Assembly: GCF_001989455.1 (NCBI RefSeq) | Contig: NZ_CP018346.1 | Coordinates: 1,054,001 to 1,118,000 of the forward strand | Length of the DNA: 64,000 nucleotides | From: Prochlorococcus sp. RS04 | GTDB taxonomy: Bacteria > Cyanobacteriota > Cyanobacteriia > PCC-6307 > Cyanobiaceae | Direction: 5' to 3' | Shown here: piece by piece, positions 39,528-50,659 of the stretch | Numbering within the stretch: the first letter of the stretch is position 1 | How the letters are laid out: each line of letters starts with the position of its first letter | Program-made: the position numbers and the translations under genes | The notes under the pieces: model-generated | Databases searched by the model: none | Told to the model about the DNA's origin: nothing | Seen by the model: the letters and a program-made list of their open reading frames with translations, nothing else

Positions 39528-40763
39528 CTAATTAAGAGTCTTTCGTGTACTAATCATACCAATGAATCCTGTTGACTCTAATGAACATCTAACTAACATC
39601 CCTGCAATAAAAAAAGACGCTATTAATGAATTGCCACCATAACTAATGAAAGGTAGTGGTAACCCTGTAGTAGGCATTGAACCTGTTGCTACAGCAATAT
39701 GCATTATTGATTGACCTGTCAACAACACACCACATCCGATAGCAACTAATTTTGTATAGTTGTTCCTGCACTTAAGACTAATTCTTAGGCTTATATAAGA
39801 AAATACTGCTAAAAATCCTAAGAATAAAGTACACCCCAACAAACCAAATTCTTCCGCAAAAATGGCAAAAATAAAATCTGTATACATGAACGGCAGATAC
39901 TGTAATTTTTGTATCGACAGTCCAAAACCTTGGCCAAATAGACCACCTGAACCTATAGCTAATAAACTTTGAATCAATTGAAATCCATTTTCTTGTTGAT
40001 CTTTCCAAGGATTTATAAATGAAGTAACTCTCAGTTTTTGATATTCGTTATTAAGGATGCTGATGCATCCAGTAGTTAATCCTATTGAAGCAAATGAGCA
40101 AAGAGAGCTAAGTTTTACTCCTCCACATAAACCCATTACCCAAAGAAGAATTCCAGTTAATGATGCAGTACTTAAATTAGGCTGTTTAAGTATTAATAAA
40201 ATTAAAAAACCAAAGGTTATAATTGAAATTAATTTTTTATCATTCTTTACTAGATTCCAATGTGCGAAAAGATTAGAAGCTTCTAGAATTAGAAAAGGTT
40301 TAATTAATTCAGATGGCTGCAGACGTAAATTGCCAAGCACTAGCCATCTTGAAGATCCATTAACTGTAATTCCAGTAAGATTGGTAAGGAAAATCAAAAA
40401 GAATAAAATATAAAAAATAATTCTTGAAAACTTTAATAGATTTCTAATGTTTGTATTTAGTACGAAATAAAATAAACCAATTCCTGGAATTGTCCAAATG
40501 ATTTGTTTTTTTAAGAAGTAAGCCCAATTTCCCATTTCCCTACTAGCTACCCACCAACTTGATGATCCTAGTATGCATATTCCTAATATTGACCAAATTC
40601 CAACGATGACAATGAGGATTTTTGCTTCATAAGGCCATATCGCCCAAGGTAATGGAAATATATACTCTGTTAAATTGCTGAAATTTTTTTTGTCATTAGA
40701 ACTAAAGGTTTTTTTTCTTTTAGCAATTCTTTTATATTTTATTTTTTCTTGACTTATCTCCAA
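39528..40763 (-). CDS. ftsW: FtsW/SEDS-family peptidoglycan polymerase
   Basis: Multi-span glycosyltransferase for septal peptidoglycan. The 411-residue protein has about 50 hydrophilic N-terminal residues, then around ten hydrophobic segments. The C-terminal VATGSMPTTGLPLPFISYGG is the SEDS signature; the wording is closer to FtsW than RodA. It lies 82 bases upstream of ccdA on the same strand. The 267 bases to the divergent atpI (40764-41030) hold promoters. Confidence 0.9.
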   Translation of the reverse strand: MEISQEKIKYKRIAKRKKTFSSNDKKNFSNLTEYIFPLPWAIWPYEAKILIVIVGIWSILGICILGSSSWWVASREMGNWAYFLKKQIIWTIPGIGLFYFVLNTNIRNLLKFSRIIFYILFFLIFLTNLTGITVNGSSRWLVLGNLRLQPSELIKPFLILEASNLFAHWNLVKNDKKLISIITFGFLILLILKQPNLSTASLTGILLWVMGLCGGVKLSSLCSFASIGLTTGCISILNNEYQKLRVTSFINPWKDQQENGFQLIQSLLAIGSGGLFGQGFGLSIQKLQYLPFMYTDFIFAIFAEEFGLLGCTLFLGFLAVFSYISLRISLKCRNNYTKLVAIGCGVLLTGQSIMHIAVATGSMPTTGLPLPFISYGGNSLIASFFIAGMLVRCSLESTGFIGMISTRKTLN

Positions 40764-40968
40764 TTTTTTATATGTATATTTACTATTGAGCCGTTTAATT
40801 GAGATTTTGCCAAGTCTTTTATTAACGTTTTAAAGTGTTAACGCAATTATAAATATGACTTTTCATAAATTTTATTTTTGAAGAATCAAGTAAAAAAAAG
40901 GTCTACAGATTCATAATAAATCTTAAGAATTAATTTTTTATAAAAAAAAACTAGCTAAAGGTCACCTC

Positions 40969-40998
40969 TCCGTGATAGATTCCGTGAGTTTATATACT
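40969..40998 (+). promoter_or_regulatory. Possible promoter with a direct repeat ahead of the ATP synthase operon
   Basis: TCCGTGA occurs at 40969-40975 and again at 40981-40987, and a -10-like TATACT lies at 40993-40998. The first copy occupies the -35 position, so an activator site is conceivable. The atpI ATG is 33 bases on. Weak evidence. Confidence 0.3.
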
Positions 40999-41030
40999 TA
41001 CTTAAAACCATTCAAAGGGGTTTCTAAACT

Positions 41031-41507
41031 ATGTTCACATCAGTGGACTCAAATAGAAAAAAACTTGAGCATCCTTCTAACGAGAATGTTCAATTTCCTC
41101 AATCCCTGAATAATTCGATCATCAAAGAAAGTAAATCTGGCATTGCCAATCAAATAGATCATTTGCTTTCCCAAAATGATGAATACACAAAATTGCAATT
41201 AACAATTTTTGGAATTACTTTTATTGTTTCTATTTTATTAGCATCAATAACTGGAATTTTTCTAGGTTTTACTTTTGGTTTTAGTATTTTTATAGGAGCA
41301 ATAGCCGGCATTTTTTACCTACGTTTGCTTGCCAAAAGTATAGGGAAACTTGGTAAAGAATCATCAGGTGTATCAAAATTGCAACTATTAGTTCCAGTTT
41401 GCCTCTTTATTTTTGCAAGCAAGCTAGGATCTTTAGATATTTTTCCTGCGATGATAGGTTTTTTCATTTATAAGCCTTCACTCATTCTTTATTTTTCTCG
41501 TTCTTAA
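41031..41507 (+). CDS. atpI: ATP synthase subunit I (assembly protein)
   Basis: First gene of the ATP synthase operon, 158 residues. The N-terminal ~55 residues are hydrophilic. Four hydrophobic segments follow, including LTIFGITFIVSILLASITGIF in two parts and LQLLVPVCLFIFASKLG. The AtpI/Atp1 family helps assemble the c ring and varies widely in sequence, so the call leans on position 24 bases before atpB and on the membrane topology. Confidence 0.85.
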   Translation: MFTSVDSNRKKLEHPSNENVQFPQSLNNSIIKESKSGIANQIDHLLSQNDEYTKLQLTIFGITFIVSILLASITGIFLGFTFGFSIFIGAIAGIFYLRLLAKSIGKLGKESSGVSKLQLLVPVCLFIFASKLGSLDIFPAMIGFFIYKPSLILYFSRS

Positions 41508-41531
41508 GTAAATTTTTTTTATTCAAAACAA

Positions 41532-42257
41532 ATGTTTTTTAATTCCTTGCTAACAAATTTTGCAGCATTAGAAGTTGGTCAACATCTTTATTGGCAAATT
41601 GGAAATATCAGACTTCATGGGCAGGTATTTTTAACATCTTGGATTTTATTAGGAGCGTTATTAGTTTTTATTTCTTTAGGAACTAAAAAAATGGAAAATG
41701 ATCCTAAAGGCCTTCAAAACCTGCTTGAGTTTCTATGGGATTACATAAGAGATCTTGCTAGGACGCAAATAGGTGAAAAAGTATATAGAGATTGGATGCC
41801 ATTTATAGGTACTTTATTTTTATTCGTCTTTGTTAGTAATTGGGGAGGAGCTTTAATTCCTTGGAGATTGATTAAGTTACCAAGTGGAGAATTAGGAGCA
41901 CCTACTGCAGATATTAATACAACTATAGCCTTGGCTTTATTGGTTTCACTTTCTTATTTCTATGCAGGTTTAAGCAATAAGGGTTGGAGATACTTCGAAT
42001 ATTATGTTCACCCAACTCCGATTATGCTTCCTTTCAAAATTCTAGAGGACTTTACGAAACCTTTATCACTCTCTTTCAGGCTATTTGGAAATATCTTGGC
42101 TGATGAACTTGTTGTTGGTGTTCTAGTCTTTTTAGTTCCGCTAATTCTCCCAATACCTGTTATGTTCCTAGGATTATTTACTAGTGCAATTCAGGCATTG
42201 ATTTTTGCAACTTTGGCGGCCTATTACATAGGAGAAGCTGTTGAAGAACATCATTAG
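41532..42257 (+). CDS. atpB: ATP synthase F0 subunit a
   Basis: Stator subunit forming the proton channel. The 241-residue protein has five to six spans and the essential Arg183 in [20 protein letters not shown]. The C-terminal [19 protein letters not shown] is typical of cyanobacteria and plastids, where the gene is also called atpI. It is separated from atpE by an unusually long 164-base spacer with hairpins. Confidence 0.97.
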   Translation: MFFNSLLTNFAALEVGQHLYWQIGNIRLHGQVFLTSWILLGALLVFISLGTKKMENDPKGLQNLLEFLWDYIRDLARTQIGEKVYRDWMPFIGTLFLFVFVSNWGGALIPWRLIKLPSGELGAPTADINTTIALALLVSLSYFYAGLSNKGWRYFEYYVHPTPIMLPFKILEDFTKPLSLSFRLFGNILADELVVGVLVFLVPLILPIPVMFLGLFTSAIQALIFATLAAYYIGEAVEEHH

Positions 42258-42274
42258 CTGTCTTCCAATACATT

Positions 42275-42344
42275 CAGACGCTTTTACAAAGGGTCTGTAA
42301 TCTGGCAAAATATCTAATCGCGTAGGTCTGAAAAAATCAGACCC
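42275..42344 (+). promoter_or_regulatory. Alternative hairpins in the atpB-atpE spacer
   Basis: GGTCTGA (42325-42331) pairs perfectly with TCAGACC (42337-42343) around AAAAA. Upstream, CAGAC (42275-42279) can pair with GTCTG in 42293-42297. In addition GGGTCTG (42291-42297) can pair with CAGACCC (42338-42344), which excludes the first hairpin. Three related arms in 70 bases suggest a switchable leader or an RNA processing/stability element for the c-subunit message. No U-run follows. Confidence 0.55.
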
Positions 42345-42403
42345 ATTCTTAAAACAAAGGATGTCCAAGCGTGTATGACAACAAAGATTATCACAAGTAT
42401 TAA

Positions 42404-42667
<264 letters not shown>

Positions 42668-42672
42668 AAGTT

Positions 42673-42703
42673 AATATTGCTTCTAATCCTTATTAGCAAT
42701 ATT
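42673..42703 (+). promoter_or_regulatory. Hairpin just after atpE
   Basis: AATATTGCT (42673-42681) and AGCAATATT (42695-42703) are perfect 9-base complements; the 13-base loop can also form CTAAT/ATTAG pairs with the arm. It starts 6 bases after the atpE stop. The DNA that follows is A/T-rich with a short T-run at 42713-42718, so partial termination or protection of the atpE 3' end are both possible. Confidence 0.6.
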
Positions 42704-42735
42704 TAAATTTAATTTTTTAACTTCAACTAAAACAT

Positions 42736-43197
42736 ATGTTGGCCTTTAATTTTTTTGGTGCTACAGAAGGTGGATTATTTGATATAAATGCCACTTTGCC
42801 ACTAATGGCGATACAAGTAGTTGCACTTACTTACATATTAAACTCTCTATTTTTTAAGCCTGTTGGCAATGTTGTAGAAAAAAGAGAAAAGTTTGTAAGT
42901 AATAATATTATTGAGGCCAAAAATAAACTTTCTGAGGTTGAAAAATTAGAAGCTGATTTATTAGCTCAGCTTCAAAGTGCTCGTACAGAAGCTCAAAGAA
43001 TTGTGAGCGAAGCTGAAAATGAGTCTGACAAGCTTTATAAAGAAGCACTAGAACTTGCTAACAATGAAGCAAATGCTTCAAAAGAAAAAGCAAGACTAGA
43101 AATTGAAAGTCAGACGTCTGCTGCTCGTGATCAACTTTCTAAACAGGCTGATGATCTAAGCGAACTTATTGTTAATAGATTGATTCTAGAAAAATGA
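42736..43197 (+). CDS. atpF2: ATP synthase F0 subunit b'
   Basis: One of the two different peripheral-stalk b subunits of photosynthetic organisms, 153 residues. An N-terminal span (about residues 20-38, [20 protein letters not shown]) is followed by a long charged coiled coil rich in Glu, Lys and Ala up to the C-terminus. It overlaps atpF by 4 bases. In cyanobacterial papers the gene is called atpG. Confidence 0.95.
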   Translation: MLAFNFFGATEGGLFDINATLPLMAIQVVALTYILNSLFFKPVGNVVEKREKFVSNNIIEAKNKLSEVEKLEADLLAQLQSARTEAQRIVSEAENESDKLYKEALELANNEANASKEKARLEIESQTSAARDQLSKQADDLSELIVNRLILEK

Positions 43198-43706
43198 ATT
43201 TAACTCTTTTAGCTACAGAAGGTTTTGGATTGAACTTCAATTTATTCGAAACTAATATCCTTAATTGGGCTGTAGTAGTTTTCGGCCTTTATAAATTTTT
43301 GCCTGGTTTCCTAGGTAAAATGCTTCAAAAAAGAAGAGAAGGAATCCTTCTTGAATTAAAAGATGCTGAAGAGCGATTATTAAATGCAAATCAAGCTTTA
43401 GAAAAAGCGAAGAAAGATTTATTTTCAGCAGAAGAAAAAGCTTCTCAAATAAAAGCAGATTCCCTTAAAAGATCTGAATCAATCAGAATGGAAAGTGAGA
43501 AAAAAGCTATAGAGGAGATGGCACGAATTAAACAAAGTGCAATTTCTGATGAGAGCTCTGAAGCATCCAGAGCAATTTCTCAACTTCGAAAAGAAGCTGT
43601 TGAACTGGCAATTAAGAAAGCCTTAGATTCTCTCCCAAATCGACTTGATAAAACAACACAAGAAAATTTGGTAACTCAATCAATTAATAATATTGAGGTG
43701 AACTAA
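43194..43706 (+). CDS. atpF: ATP synthase F0 subunit b
   Basis: Second b-type stalk subunit, 170 residues. It has an N-terminal span ([21 protein letters not shown], about residues 22-41) and a long coiled coil starting [18 protein letters not shown]. It overlaps atpF2 by 4 bases and touches the atpH start by 1 base, showing tight translational coupling. Confidence 0.96.
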   Translation: MNLTLLATEGFGLNFNLFETNILNWAVVVFGLYKFLPGFLGKMLQKRREGILLELKDAEERLLNANQALEKAKKDLFSAEEKASQIKADSLKRSESIRMESEKKAIEEMARIKQSAISDESSEASRAISQLRKEAVELAIKKALDSLPNRLDKTTQENLVTQSINNIEVN

Positions 43707-44248
43707 TGCCACTTTTAAATTCAGTTACTACACCATACGCAGAGGCATTACTTCAAGTTGTGAATGAAAATTCGCAAACTGAAGAGATGGTTTCTGAGGT
43801 TAAACAACTCTTGGAATTAATAAATGATTCCCCTGAATTGGAGAAGGCACTATCCTCCCCCATTTTAGAGACAGATGCTAAGAAGAAAATCATTATTGAA
43901 ATTTTTTCAAATAAGGTTAATTCTTCTTTACTGAATTTCTTAAAATTATTAGCCGATAGGCAAAGAATTGGAATCCTTACTTCAATTCTTGATAGGTTTT
44001 TAGAGATTTACCGAGAGAATAGTAATATTGCTTTGGCAACTGTTACTTCTGCAGTCGAGCTTACTGATGAACAGAAAGGTTTAATTACCAAAAAGATCAT
44101 CAATATTGCTGGTACAGAAAAATTAGAACTTGTAACTAAAATTGACCCATCACTTATTGGTGGTTTCGTCGCCAGTGTAGGATCAAAAGTAATTGATGCT
44201 TCTCTTGCTTCACAAATAAGAAAACTTGGCTTATCTCTTTCCAAGTAA
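43706..44248 (+). CDS. atpH: ATP synthase F1 subunit delta
   Basis: Joins the peripheral stalk to the top of F1. The 180-residue protein starts with the family segment VTTPYAEALLQVVNE and has LLKLLADRQRIGILTSILDRF-like sequence (read as NFLKLLADRQRIGILTS) and a C-terminal DPSLIGGFVASVGSKVIDAS. It follows atpF with a 1-base overlap and precedes atpA by 30 bases. Cyanobacterial synonym: atpD. Confidence 0.96.
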   Translation: MPLLNSVTTPYAEALLQVVNENSQTEEMVSEVKQLLELINDSPELEKALSSPILETDAKKKIIIEIFSNKVNSSLLNFLKLLADRQRIGILTSILDRFLEIYRENSNIALATVTSAVELTDEQKGLITKKIINIAGTEKLELVTKIDPSLIGGFVASVGSKVIDASLASQIRKLGLSLSK

Positions 44249-44266
44249 CTTTTAAATCAACCTTAA

Positions 44267-45796
<1,530 letters not shown>

Positions 45797-45814
45797 ATTT
45801 ATTTAGGAGATACC

Positions 45815-46765
45815 ATGGCAAATCTTAAAGAGATTAGAGATCGAATAGTTTCCGTTAAAAATACGAGAAAAATAACGGAGGCCATGAGACTTGTTGCAGC
45901 TGCGAAAGTTAGGAGAGCTCAAGATCAAGTTCTTAAGAGTAGACCTTTTGCAGATAAACTTGCACGAGTTTTAGAAAATATTCAATCTAGAGTACAATTT
46001 GAGGCTGTAGACTCTCCTCTTTTATCAAAGAGAGAAGTAAAGAGTATAACCTTGGTATGCATAACTGCTGATAGAGGTTTATGCGGTGGCTACAACACGA
46101 ATATTATAAAAAAGGTAGAAATAAGATACGCAGAATTAGTCAAACAAGGGTATGAGCCAAATTTAATTTTGGTAGGGAAGAAAGCTATTGGTTATTTTCA
46201 AAATAGAAAGGATAGATATGTAATTAAAAGTACTTTTAAAGAATTAGAACAGGTACCCACAGTCAAGGACTCTGAAGGAGTTACAAATGAGATTTTAGCT
46301 CAGTTCCTTTCAGAAAATTCTGATAGGGTGGAAATTATATACACGAAATTCATCACTTTAGTTAGCTGCGCTCCTGTCGTTCAAACACTATTACCACTTG
46401 ACCCTCAAGGAATTGCTGAGGAAAACGATGAAATTTTTAGGTTGACTACAAAAGATAGTAAGTTACTTGTTGAAAAATCAAATATTGAAAAAAGTGAATC
46501 AGAGAAGTTGCCATCAGATATTGTTTTTGAACAAAGTCCTGATCAACTTTTAGATTCGTTATTACCATTATATTTACAGAATCAGGTATTAAGAGCTCTC
46601 CAAGAGTCGGCAGCTTCAGAACTCGCTTGCAGGATGACTGCTATGAATAATGCAAGTGATAATGCTAAAGAATTAGCAAGTACTTTGAATCTAACCTATA
46701 ACAAAGCTAGACAAGCAGCTATTACACAAGAAATATTGGAAGTTGTAGGAGGTTCTGCAGTTTAG
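45815..46765 (+). CDS. atpG: ATP synthase F1 subunit gamma
   Basis: Central rotor shaft, 316 residues. The N-terminal coiled coil [20 protein letters not shown] and the C-terminal [20 protein letters not shown] are typical. An insertion (about residues 205-240) matches the extra segment of photosynthetic gamma subunits, but the plant redox cysteine pair is absent, as in cyanobacteria. A strong Shine-Dalgarno (TTTAGGAGATACC) precedes the ATG. Cyanobacterial synonym: atpC. Confidence 0.98.
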   Translation: MANLKEIRDRIVSVKNTRKITEAMRLVAAAKVRRAQDQVLKSRPFADKLARVLENIQSRVQFEAVDSPLLSKREVKSITLVCITADRGLCGGYNTNIIKKVEIRYAELVKQGYEPNLILVGKKAIGYFQNRKDRYVIKSTFKELEQVPTVKDSEGVTNEILAQFLSENSDRVEIIYTKFITLVSCAPVVQTLLPLDPQGIAEENDEIFRLTTKDSKLLVEKSNIEKSESEKLPSDIVFEQSPDQLLDSLLPLYLQNQVLRALQESAASELACRMTAMNNASDNAKELASTLNLTYNKARQAAITQEILEVVGGSAV

Positions 46766-46781
46766 CAATAAGATTTAGGAT

Positions 46782-47108
46782 ATGCCTGAATACAATATCA
46801 AAGTTCAATTTGAGCAACAGACCTTTAGTTTCTCATGTTCTGAAGATCAAGATATTATTTCAGCGGCAAAAATGAATGGAATAGATTTACCAAGTAGTTG
46901 TTGTTCAGGAGTTTGTACAGATTGTGCATCCATGATATTGGAAGGATCCGTAGATCAAGAAGATGCTATGGGATTAAATGATGATTTGAGGGAAAAGGGC
47001 TTCGCACTTTTGTGTGTTGCATACCCCAAGTCAGATTTGAATATTGTTATTGGTAAAGAAGTCGAAGATGATTTATATAATGATCAATTTGGTAAATATC
47101 AAAAATGA
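46782..47108 (+). CDS. Plant-type 2Fe-2S ferredoxin
   Basis: A 108-residue ferredoxin. The cluster cysteines are Cys40, Cys45, Cys48 and Cys78 in SSCCSGVCTDCAS and ALLCVAYP. The core is of the PetF fold, but the acidic C-terminal extension (about residues 88-108, VEDDLYNDQFGKYQK) sets it apart from the main photosynthetic ferredoxin, so it is probably a specialised paralogue. It follows atpG by 16 bases and overlaps the next gene by 4. Confidence 0.92.
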   Translation: MPEYNIKVQFEQQTFSFSCSEDQDIISAAKMNGIDLPSSCCSGVCTDCASMILEGSVDQEDAMGLNDDLREKGFALLCVAYPKSDLNIVIGKEVEDDLYNDQFGKYQK

Positions 47109-47296
47109 AATTAAATTCAGTTGATTATCATTTAGATTGGCCAGTTTCAATAAAATTGAAAAATTTAAGGGAATTCATCATTACAAATTTAGAAAAAAAA
47201 GGAGATTTAATCCGATGGTCAATTGTTGATATTCAAGATTCTATTGACTCTTTTGGAACAAAAAAACTTAAAATTAAAGCTGTCTTTGCTAACTAA
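47105..47296 (+). CDS. Small unknown protein coupled to the ferredoxin gene
   Basis: A 63-residue protein starting MKLNSVDYHLDWPVSIKLK. It overlaps the ferredoxin stop by 4 bases (ATGA), so the two are likely translated together. It is basic and has no cysteine, membrane span or motif I recognise. The end IDSFGTKKLKIKAVFAN looks like a beta strand. A ferredoxin-linked role is inferred from coupling only. Confidence 0.75.
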   Translation: MKLNSVDYHLDWPVSIKLKNLREFIITNLEKKGDLIRWSIVDIQDSIDSFGTKKLKIKAVFAN

Positions 47297-47323
47297 AAAA
47301 TATAAATTGAAATATTTTTAATA

Positions 47324-48385
47324 ATGGAAAATTCACCAACAATATTCATTGTTCCAACTGGTATTGGTTGTGAAGTAGGAGGTTTTGCTGGGGATGCGCT
47401 TCCTACAGCTAAATTATTAGCATCTGCAAGTGGATGTTTAATTACTCATCCAAATGTTATGAATGGCGGTACTCTTTCTGAAAAAGATAAAAATATTTTT
47501 TATGTTGAGGGTTATAGTTTAGACCGATTTGCTAAAGGAGAAATCGCCTTAAAAAGAGTAAAGCAGCAGAAAATTGGGATAATTTTTGATTCAGCCATTG
47601 AAAAAGAAATATTAGTAAGACATTTACAAGTTGCTGATGCATGTGTTTCTACTTTAGGGATTAATGTTCATTCTTATGTGATTACAAAAAAGCCATTAAA
47701 CATAGTTATTGATTCTGATTATTCAAAAATCAGTGGTGGCATAATTGAAAATCCTGATACACTAATTGATGCTGGAAAATGTTTAATAGAAAAAGGAGTT
47801 ACGGCGATAGCAATTGTGGCAAAATTTCCAGATGATCTAGATTCTTTAGAAACAAATATCTATCGAGAGGGGAAAGGGGTTGATCCTATTGCTGGAGTCG
47901 AAGCAGTTATAAGTCATTTAATAAGCAAATTTTTAAAAGTTCCCTGTGCTCACGCACCTGCTTTACATCCAATTGAATTGAATGAAAATTTAGATCCTCG
48001 TGCAGCGGCAGAAGAAATAGGATACACTTTTTTACCATCAGTACTAATTGGGTTAAGCAATGCACCTGACATTGTTGAATTGCCGGCTAAAAATGAATCA
48101 ATCTCACTACACCCTGATCAGATTGAATCTATTGTTGTTCCTAATGGTGCATTAGGTGGAGAAGCAGTATTAGCAGGGATTGAAAAAGGTTTAAATATTA
48201 TCTCTGTAAAAAATCAAAATACATTAAAAGTGACAAATGAGTTTTTAAATTATTCCAATCTTTTTGAAGTTGATAATTATTTAGAAGCTGCAGGCATAAT
48301 TCTTGCTATCAAAAAAGGTATCAACCTTAATTCAGTTAAACGGCCTTTAAAAAAAATCCAACAGTGTTCTTATGGTGATCAATAA
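47324..48385 (+). CDS. DUF3326 family protein
   Basis: A 353-residue protein starting TIFIVPTGIGCEVGGFAGDA. Other visible segments are LITHPNVMNGGTLS, GVDPIAGVEAVISHLISK and VPCAHAPALHPIELNENLDPRAAAEEIGYTFLP (read in part), all typical of DUF3326, a family widespread in cyanobacteria and plants. The many Gly-rich loops suggest an alpha/beta enzyme, but the reaction is unknown. The last 7 bases overlap the convergent nadE. Confidence 0.88.
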   Translation: MENSPTIFIVPTGIGCEVGGFAGDALPTAKLLASASGCLITHPNVMNGGTLSEKDKNIFYVEGYSLDRFAKGEIALKRVKQQKIGIIFDSAIEKEILVRHLQVADACVSTLGINVHSYVITKKPLNIVIDSDYSKISGGIIENPDTLIDAGKCLIEKGVTAIAIVAKFPDDLDSLETNIYREGKGVDPIAGVEAVISHLISKFLKVPCAHAPALHPIELNENLDPRAAAEEIGYTFLPSVLIGLSNAPDIVELPAKNESISLHPDQIESIVVPNGALGGEAVLAGIEKGLNIISVKNQNTLKVTNEFLNYSNLFEVDNYLEAAGIILAIKKGINLNSVKRPLKKIQQCSYGDQ

Positions 48386-50076
48386 GATATTGCTATAGGA
48401 ACTCTCCAGTCACTTCCTAATGATTGACTGCTTAGTTTTAGGATTGGAGGAGCCTGCTTTCTTTTAAATTCCGCTTTTTTTATGAGTGAGATAATTTTTA
48501 AAATTAAATCTTTTTTATAACCATCTTCTTCTAGTTGTTCTAAATCTTTTTTCTCTTCAATAATTCCTTTAAGAATATTATCTAAAATAGAATAGGGTGG
48601 CAGAGAATCAGTATCTAATTGATCAGGGCCTAATTCGGCACTTGGAGCTTTCGTACGTATATTGTCTCCAATTATATTAAAACTAGTTTCTAACATATAT
48701 AACTTTCTACTATTAATTGAATCTTCACTATCAAGCCAATTGCATAATTTATAAACATTAGTTTTATATAAATCCCCAATTACAGATAATCCCCCATTCA
48801 TATCACCATAAAGTGTGCAATATCCTACGGCCAGTTCTGATTTATTGCCTGTTGAGAGTAACAAATGCTTTTCTTGATTTGCTAAAGCCATAAGAAGTGT
48901 GCCTCTTATCCTTGACTGAATATTTTGATTTGTTATTTCAGCCATCTCAAAAGATAAGTTTTTTATAAATGATTCTTCAAAAGAGGTCATCAAGTTTTCA
49001 ATTGGAATGGTCTTTAAACTTATCTTTAATCTTCTTGCTAAATCTTTTGCATCACTCTTTGAATGAGATGAGCTCCACTTAGAGGGCATTGAAACGCAAT
49101 AAACATTATCACTTCCTAGAGCCGCTGTAGCAATTGCTGAGACAAGTGCTGAATCAATACCACCACTTAATCCAACTAAAGCTGTTTTAAATCCACATTT
49201 TTTTGCATAATCTTTAACACCAAGGACTAATGCATCAAAAATTGATGACATTTCGGAGTTTTCAAATTCATTTTTTTCAGTTTTTGTTTGCTCAATTGCC
49301 CAGCTGGAGAGATCTTCCGAAAAAGATTTTAATTGCTTAATTTTAGATCCATTCTTATCAAGAATAAAACTATTTCCATCAAAAATTAAATTATCATTTG
49401 CTCCAATCTGATTGACATAAATCAGCGGTACTTGAAGATATTGTGCAGCAAAACTGGAAACTTTGGATCTTAGCTCTAATTTTTTCAGAGTAAATGGTGA
49501 GGCTGATAAATTTACTAAAATATCAACTTTTTTTTTCTTTAAATCAAAAATAGGATTCTTTTTATGAATTCCTCTACCTTCTATATTTTTGTTGACCCAT
49601 AGATCCTCACATATAGTAAAGCCAAGTCGCCAAGTTTTGTTTTTGATTTGTTTAATCAATACGGAAACTTTTTCTTCTGATCTAAAGTATCTTTTCTCAT
49701 CAAATACTTCATAGGTGGGAAGAATAATTTTACGAGCAATTATTTTCCACTCACCGTGCTCAAGCAATGCAATAGAATTATAAAGATTTGGGAAAAAAGA
49801 ATCATTTATTATCTCAGCTATTCCTACTGTGATACACAAGTTTCCATATTTTTTATTAATATCAAGGGCTAATTGGTCAAGAATTTGATATTGATTTTTG
49901 ATTAAATTTTTTTTTAGAAGTAGGTCTTTTGCTGGATATCCCCATAGTGATAACTCTGGCGTAAGAACTAAATCAGCAGAAGTTGAGCTAGCTTTCGAAG
50001 CAATATTAAGTATTTTTTTTGCATTGCCTTCTAAATCTCCAACAACTGGATTTATTTGGGCAAGTAAAAATTTCAT
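48379..50076 (-). CDS. nadE: Glutamine-dependent NAD+ synthetase
   Basis: Last step of NAD synthesis, amidating nicotinate adenine dinucleotide. The 565-residue protein has an N-terminal nitrilase-type glutaminase domain with Glu41 (TPELSLWGYP), Lys116 (ARKIILPTYEVFDE) and Cys156 (FTICEDLW), and a C-terminal synthetase domain with GLSGGIDSALVSAI and LLSTGNKSELAVGY. It overlaps nadD by 4 bases, so two consecutive NAD steps are coupled. Confidence 0.97.
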   Translation of the reverse strand: MKFLLAQINPVVGDLEGNAKKILNIASKASSTSADLVLTPELSLWGYPAKDLLLKKNLIKNQYQILDQLALDINKKYGNLCITVGIAEIINDSFFPNLYNSIALLEHGEWKIIARKIILPTYEVFDEKRYFRSEEKVSVLIKQIKNKTWRLGFTICEDLWVNKNIEGRGIHKKNPIFDLKKKKVDILVNLSASPFTLKKLELRSKVSSFAAQYLQVPLIYVNQIGANDNLIFDGNSFILDKNGSKIKQLKSFSEDLSSWAIEQTKTEKNEFENSEMSSIFDALVLGVKDYAKKCGFKTALVGLSGGIDSALVSAIATAALGSDNVYCVSMPSKWSSSHSKSDAKDLARRLKISLKTIPIENLMTSFEESFIKNLSFEMAEITNQNIQSRIRGTLLMALANQEKHLLLSTGNKSELAVGYCTLYGDMNGGLSVIGDLYKTNVYKLCNWLDSEDSINSRKLYMLETSFNIIGDNIRTKAPSAELGPDQLDTDSLPPYSILDNILKGIIEEKKDLEQLEEDGYKKDLILKIISLIKKAEFKRKQAPPILKLSSQSLGSDWRVPIAISY

Positions 50077-50651
50077 TCAACTAATTTGATGGATTCATAT
50101 AGATTATTCTTTTTAACTATATCTATTAACGACGACGGTAAATTAGAACAATTAAAATTTAATCTAAATTTAGAACTGGAAATGTTTGGGGTTTTGATGG
50201 TTGAAATCTTAAATTTCACTCTATAAGTTTCTAACATTTTAAGAGTATTTGATTCAACAGGATATCCCTCTCTTAAAATTATAAAAAAACTTACCTCTAA
50301 AATAATTTTGTCGAAATTTTTCCAGTAGAAAATATCTTTAATTAAATCACTCCCTATAACAAAATCTAAATTATGAAATTTATAAATTTCTTTACATTTT
50401 TTGATTGACTCTACTGCCCATTGGCTACTAATTCTTTGATTAAATAAAATTTTCGGATTATCTAAATCATCAATAAGAGTTTTTAATAAATGGCTACGAA
50501 TTGAGATATCCTCTATGTGCTTTTTTTTGGGGTTATTGCTCACATAGCTAATGGTAAAAGCATAAATTTTGGATAATTCTTCAAGAATTTTTTTATGTCC
50601 AATTGTAGGTGGATCAGCACTCGTACCAAATAAAGCAATGCTTTTTTCCAT
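50073..50651 (-). CDS. nadD: Nicotinate-nucleotide adenylyltransferase
   Basis: Forms nicotinate adenine dinucleotide from NaMN and ATP, the substrate of NadE. The 192-residue protein has the nucleotidyltransferase segment LFGTSADPPTIGHKKIL with (T/H)xGH at residues 16-19; the first position is Thr where most NadD have His. FVIGSDLIKDIFYWKNF and a C-terminal ISSSKFRLN-type segment are also present. It follows the GTPase gene by 8 bases and overlaps nadE by 4. Confidence 0.92.
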   Translation of the reverse strand: MEKSIALFGTSADPPTIGHKKILEELSKIYAFTISYVSNNPKKKHIEDISIRSHLLKTLIDDLDNPKILFNQRISSQWAVESIKKCKEIYKFHNLDFVIGSDLIKDIFYWKNFDKIILEVSFFIILREGYPVESNTLKMLETYRVKFKISTIKTPNISSSKFRLNFNCSNLPSSLIDIVKKNNLYESIKLVE

Positions 50652-50659
50652 TTTAAGTT

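Noticed and set aside
40057-40413. 118-codon plus-strand ORF
   Set aside because: Antisense to ftsW; no protein-like features.
42673-42720. Full intrinsic terminator after atpE
   Set aside because: The stem is strong, but the T-run lies some ten bases away and the downstream genes clearly belong to the same operon.
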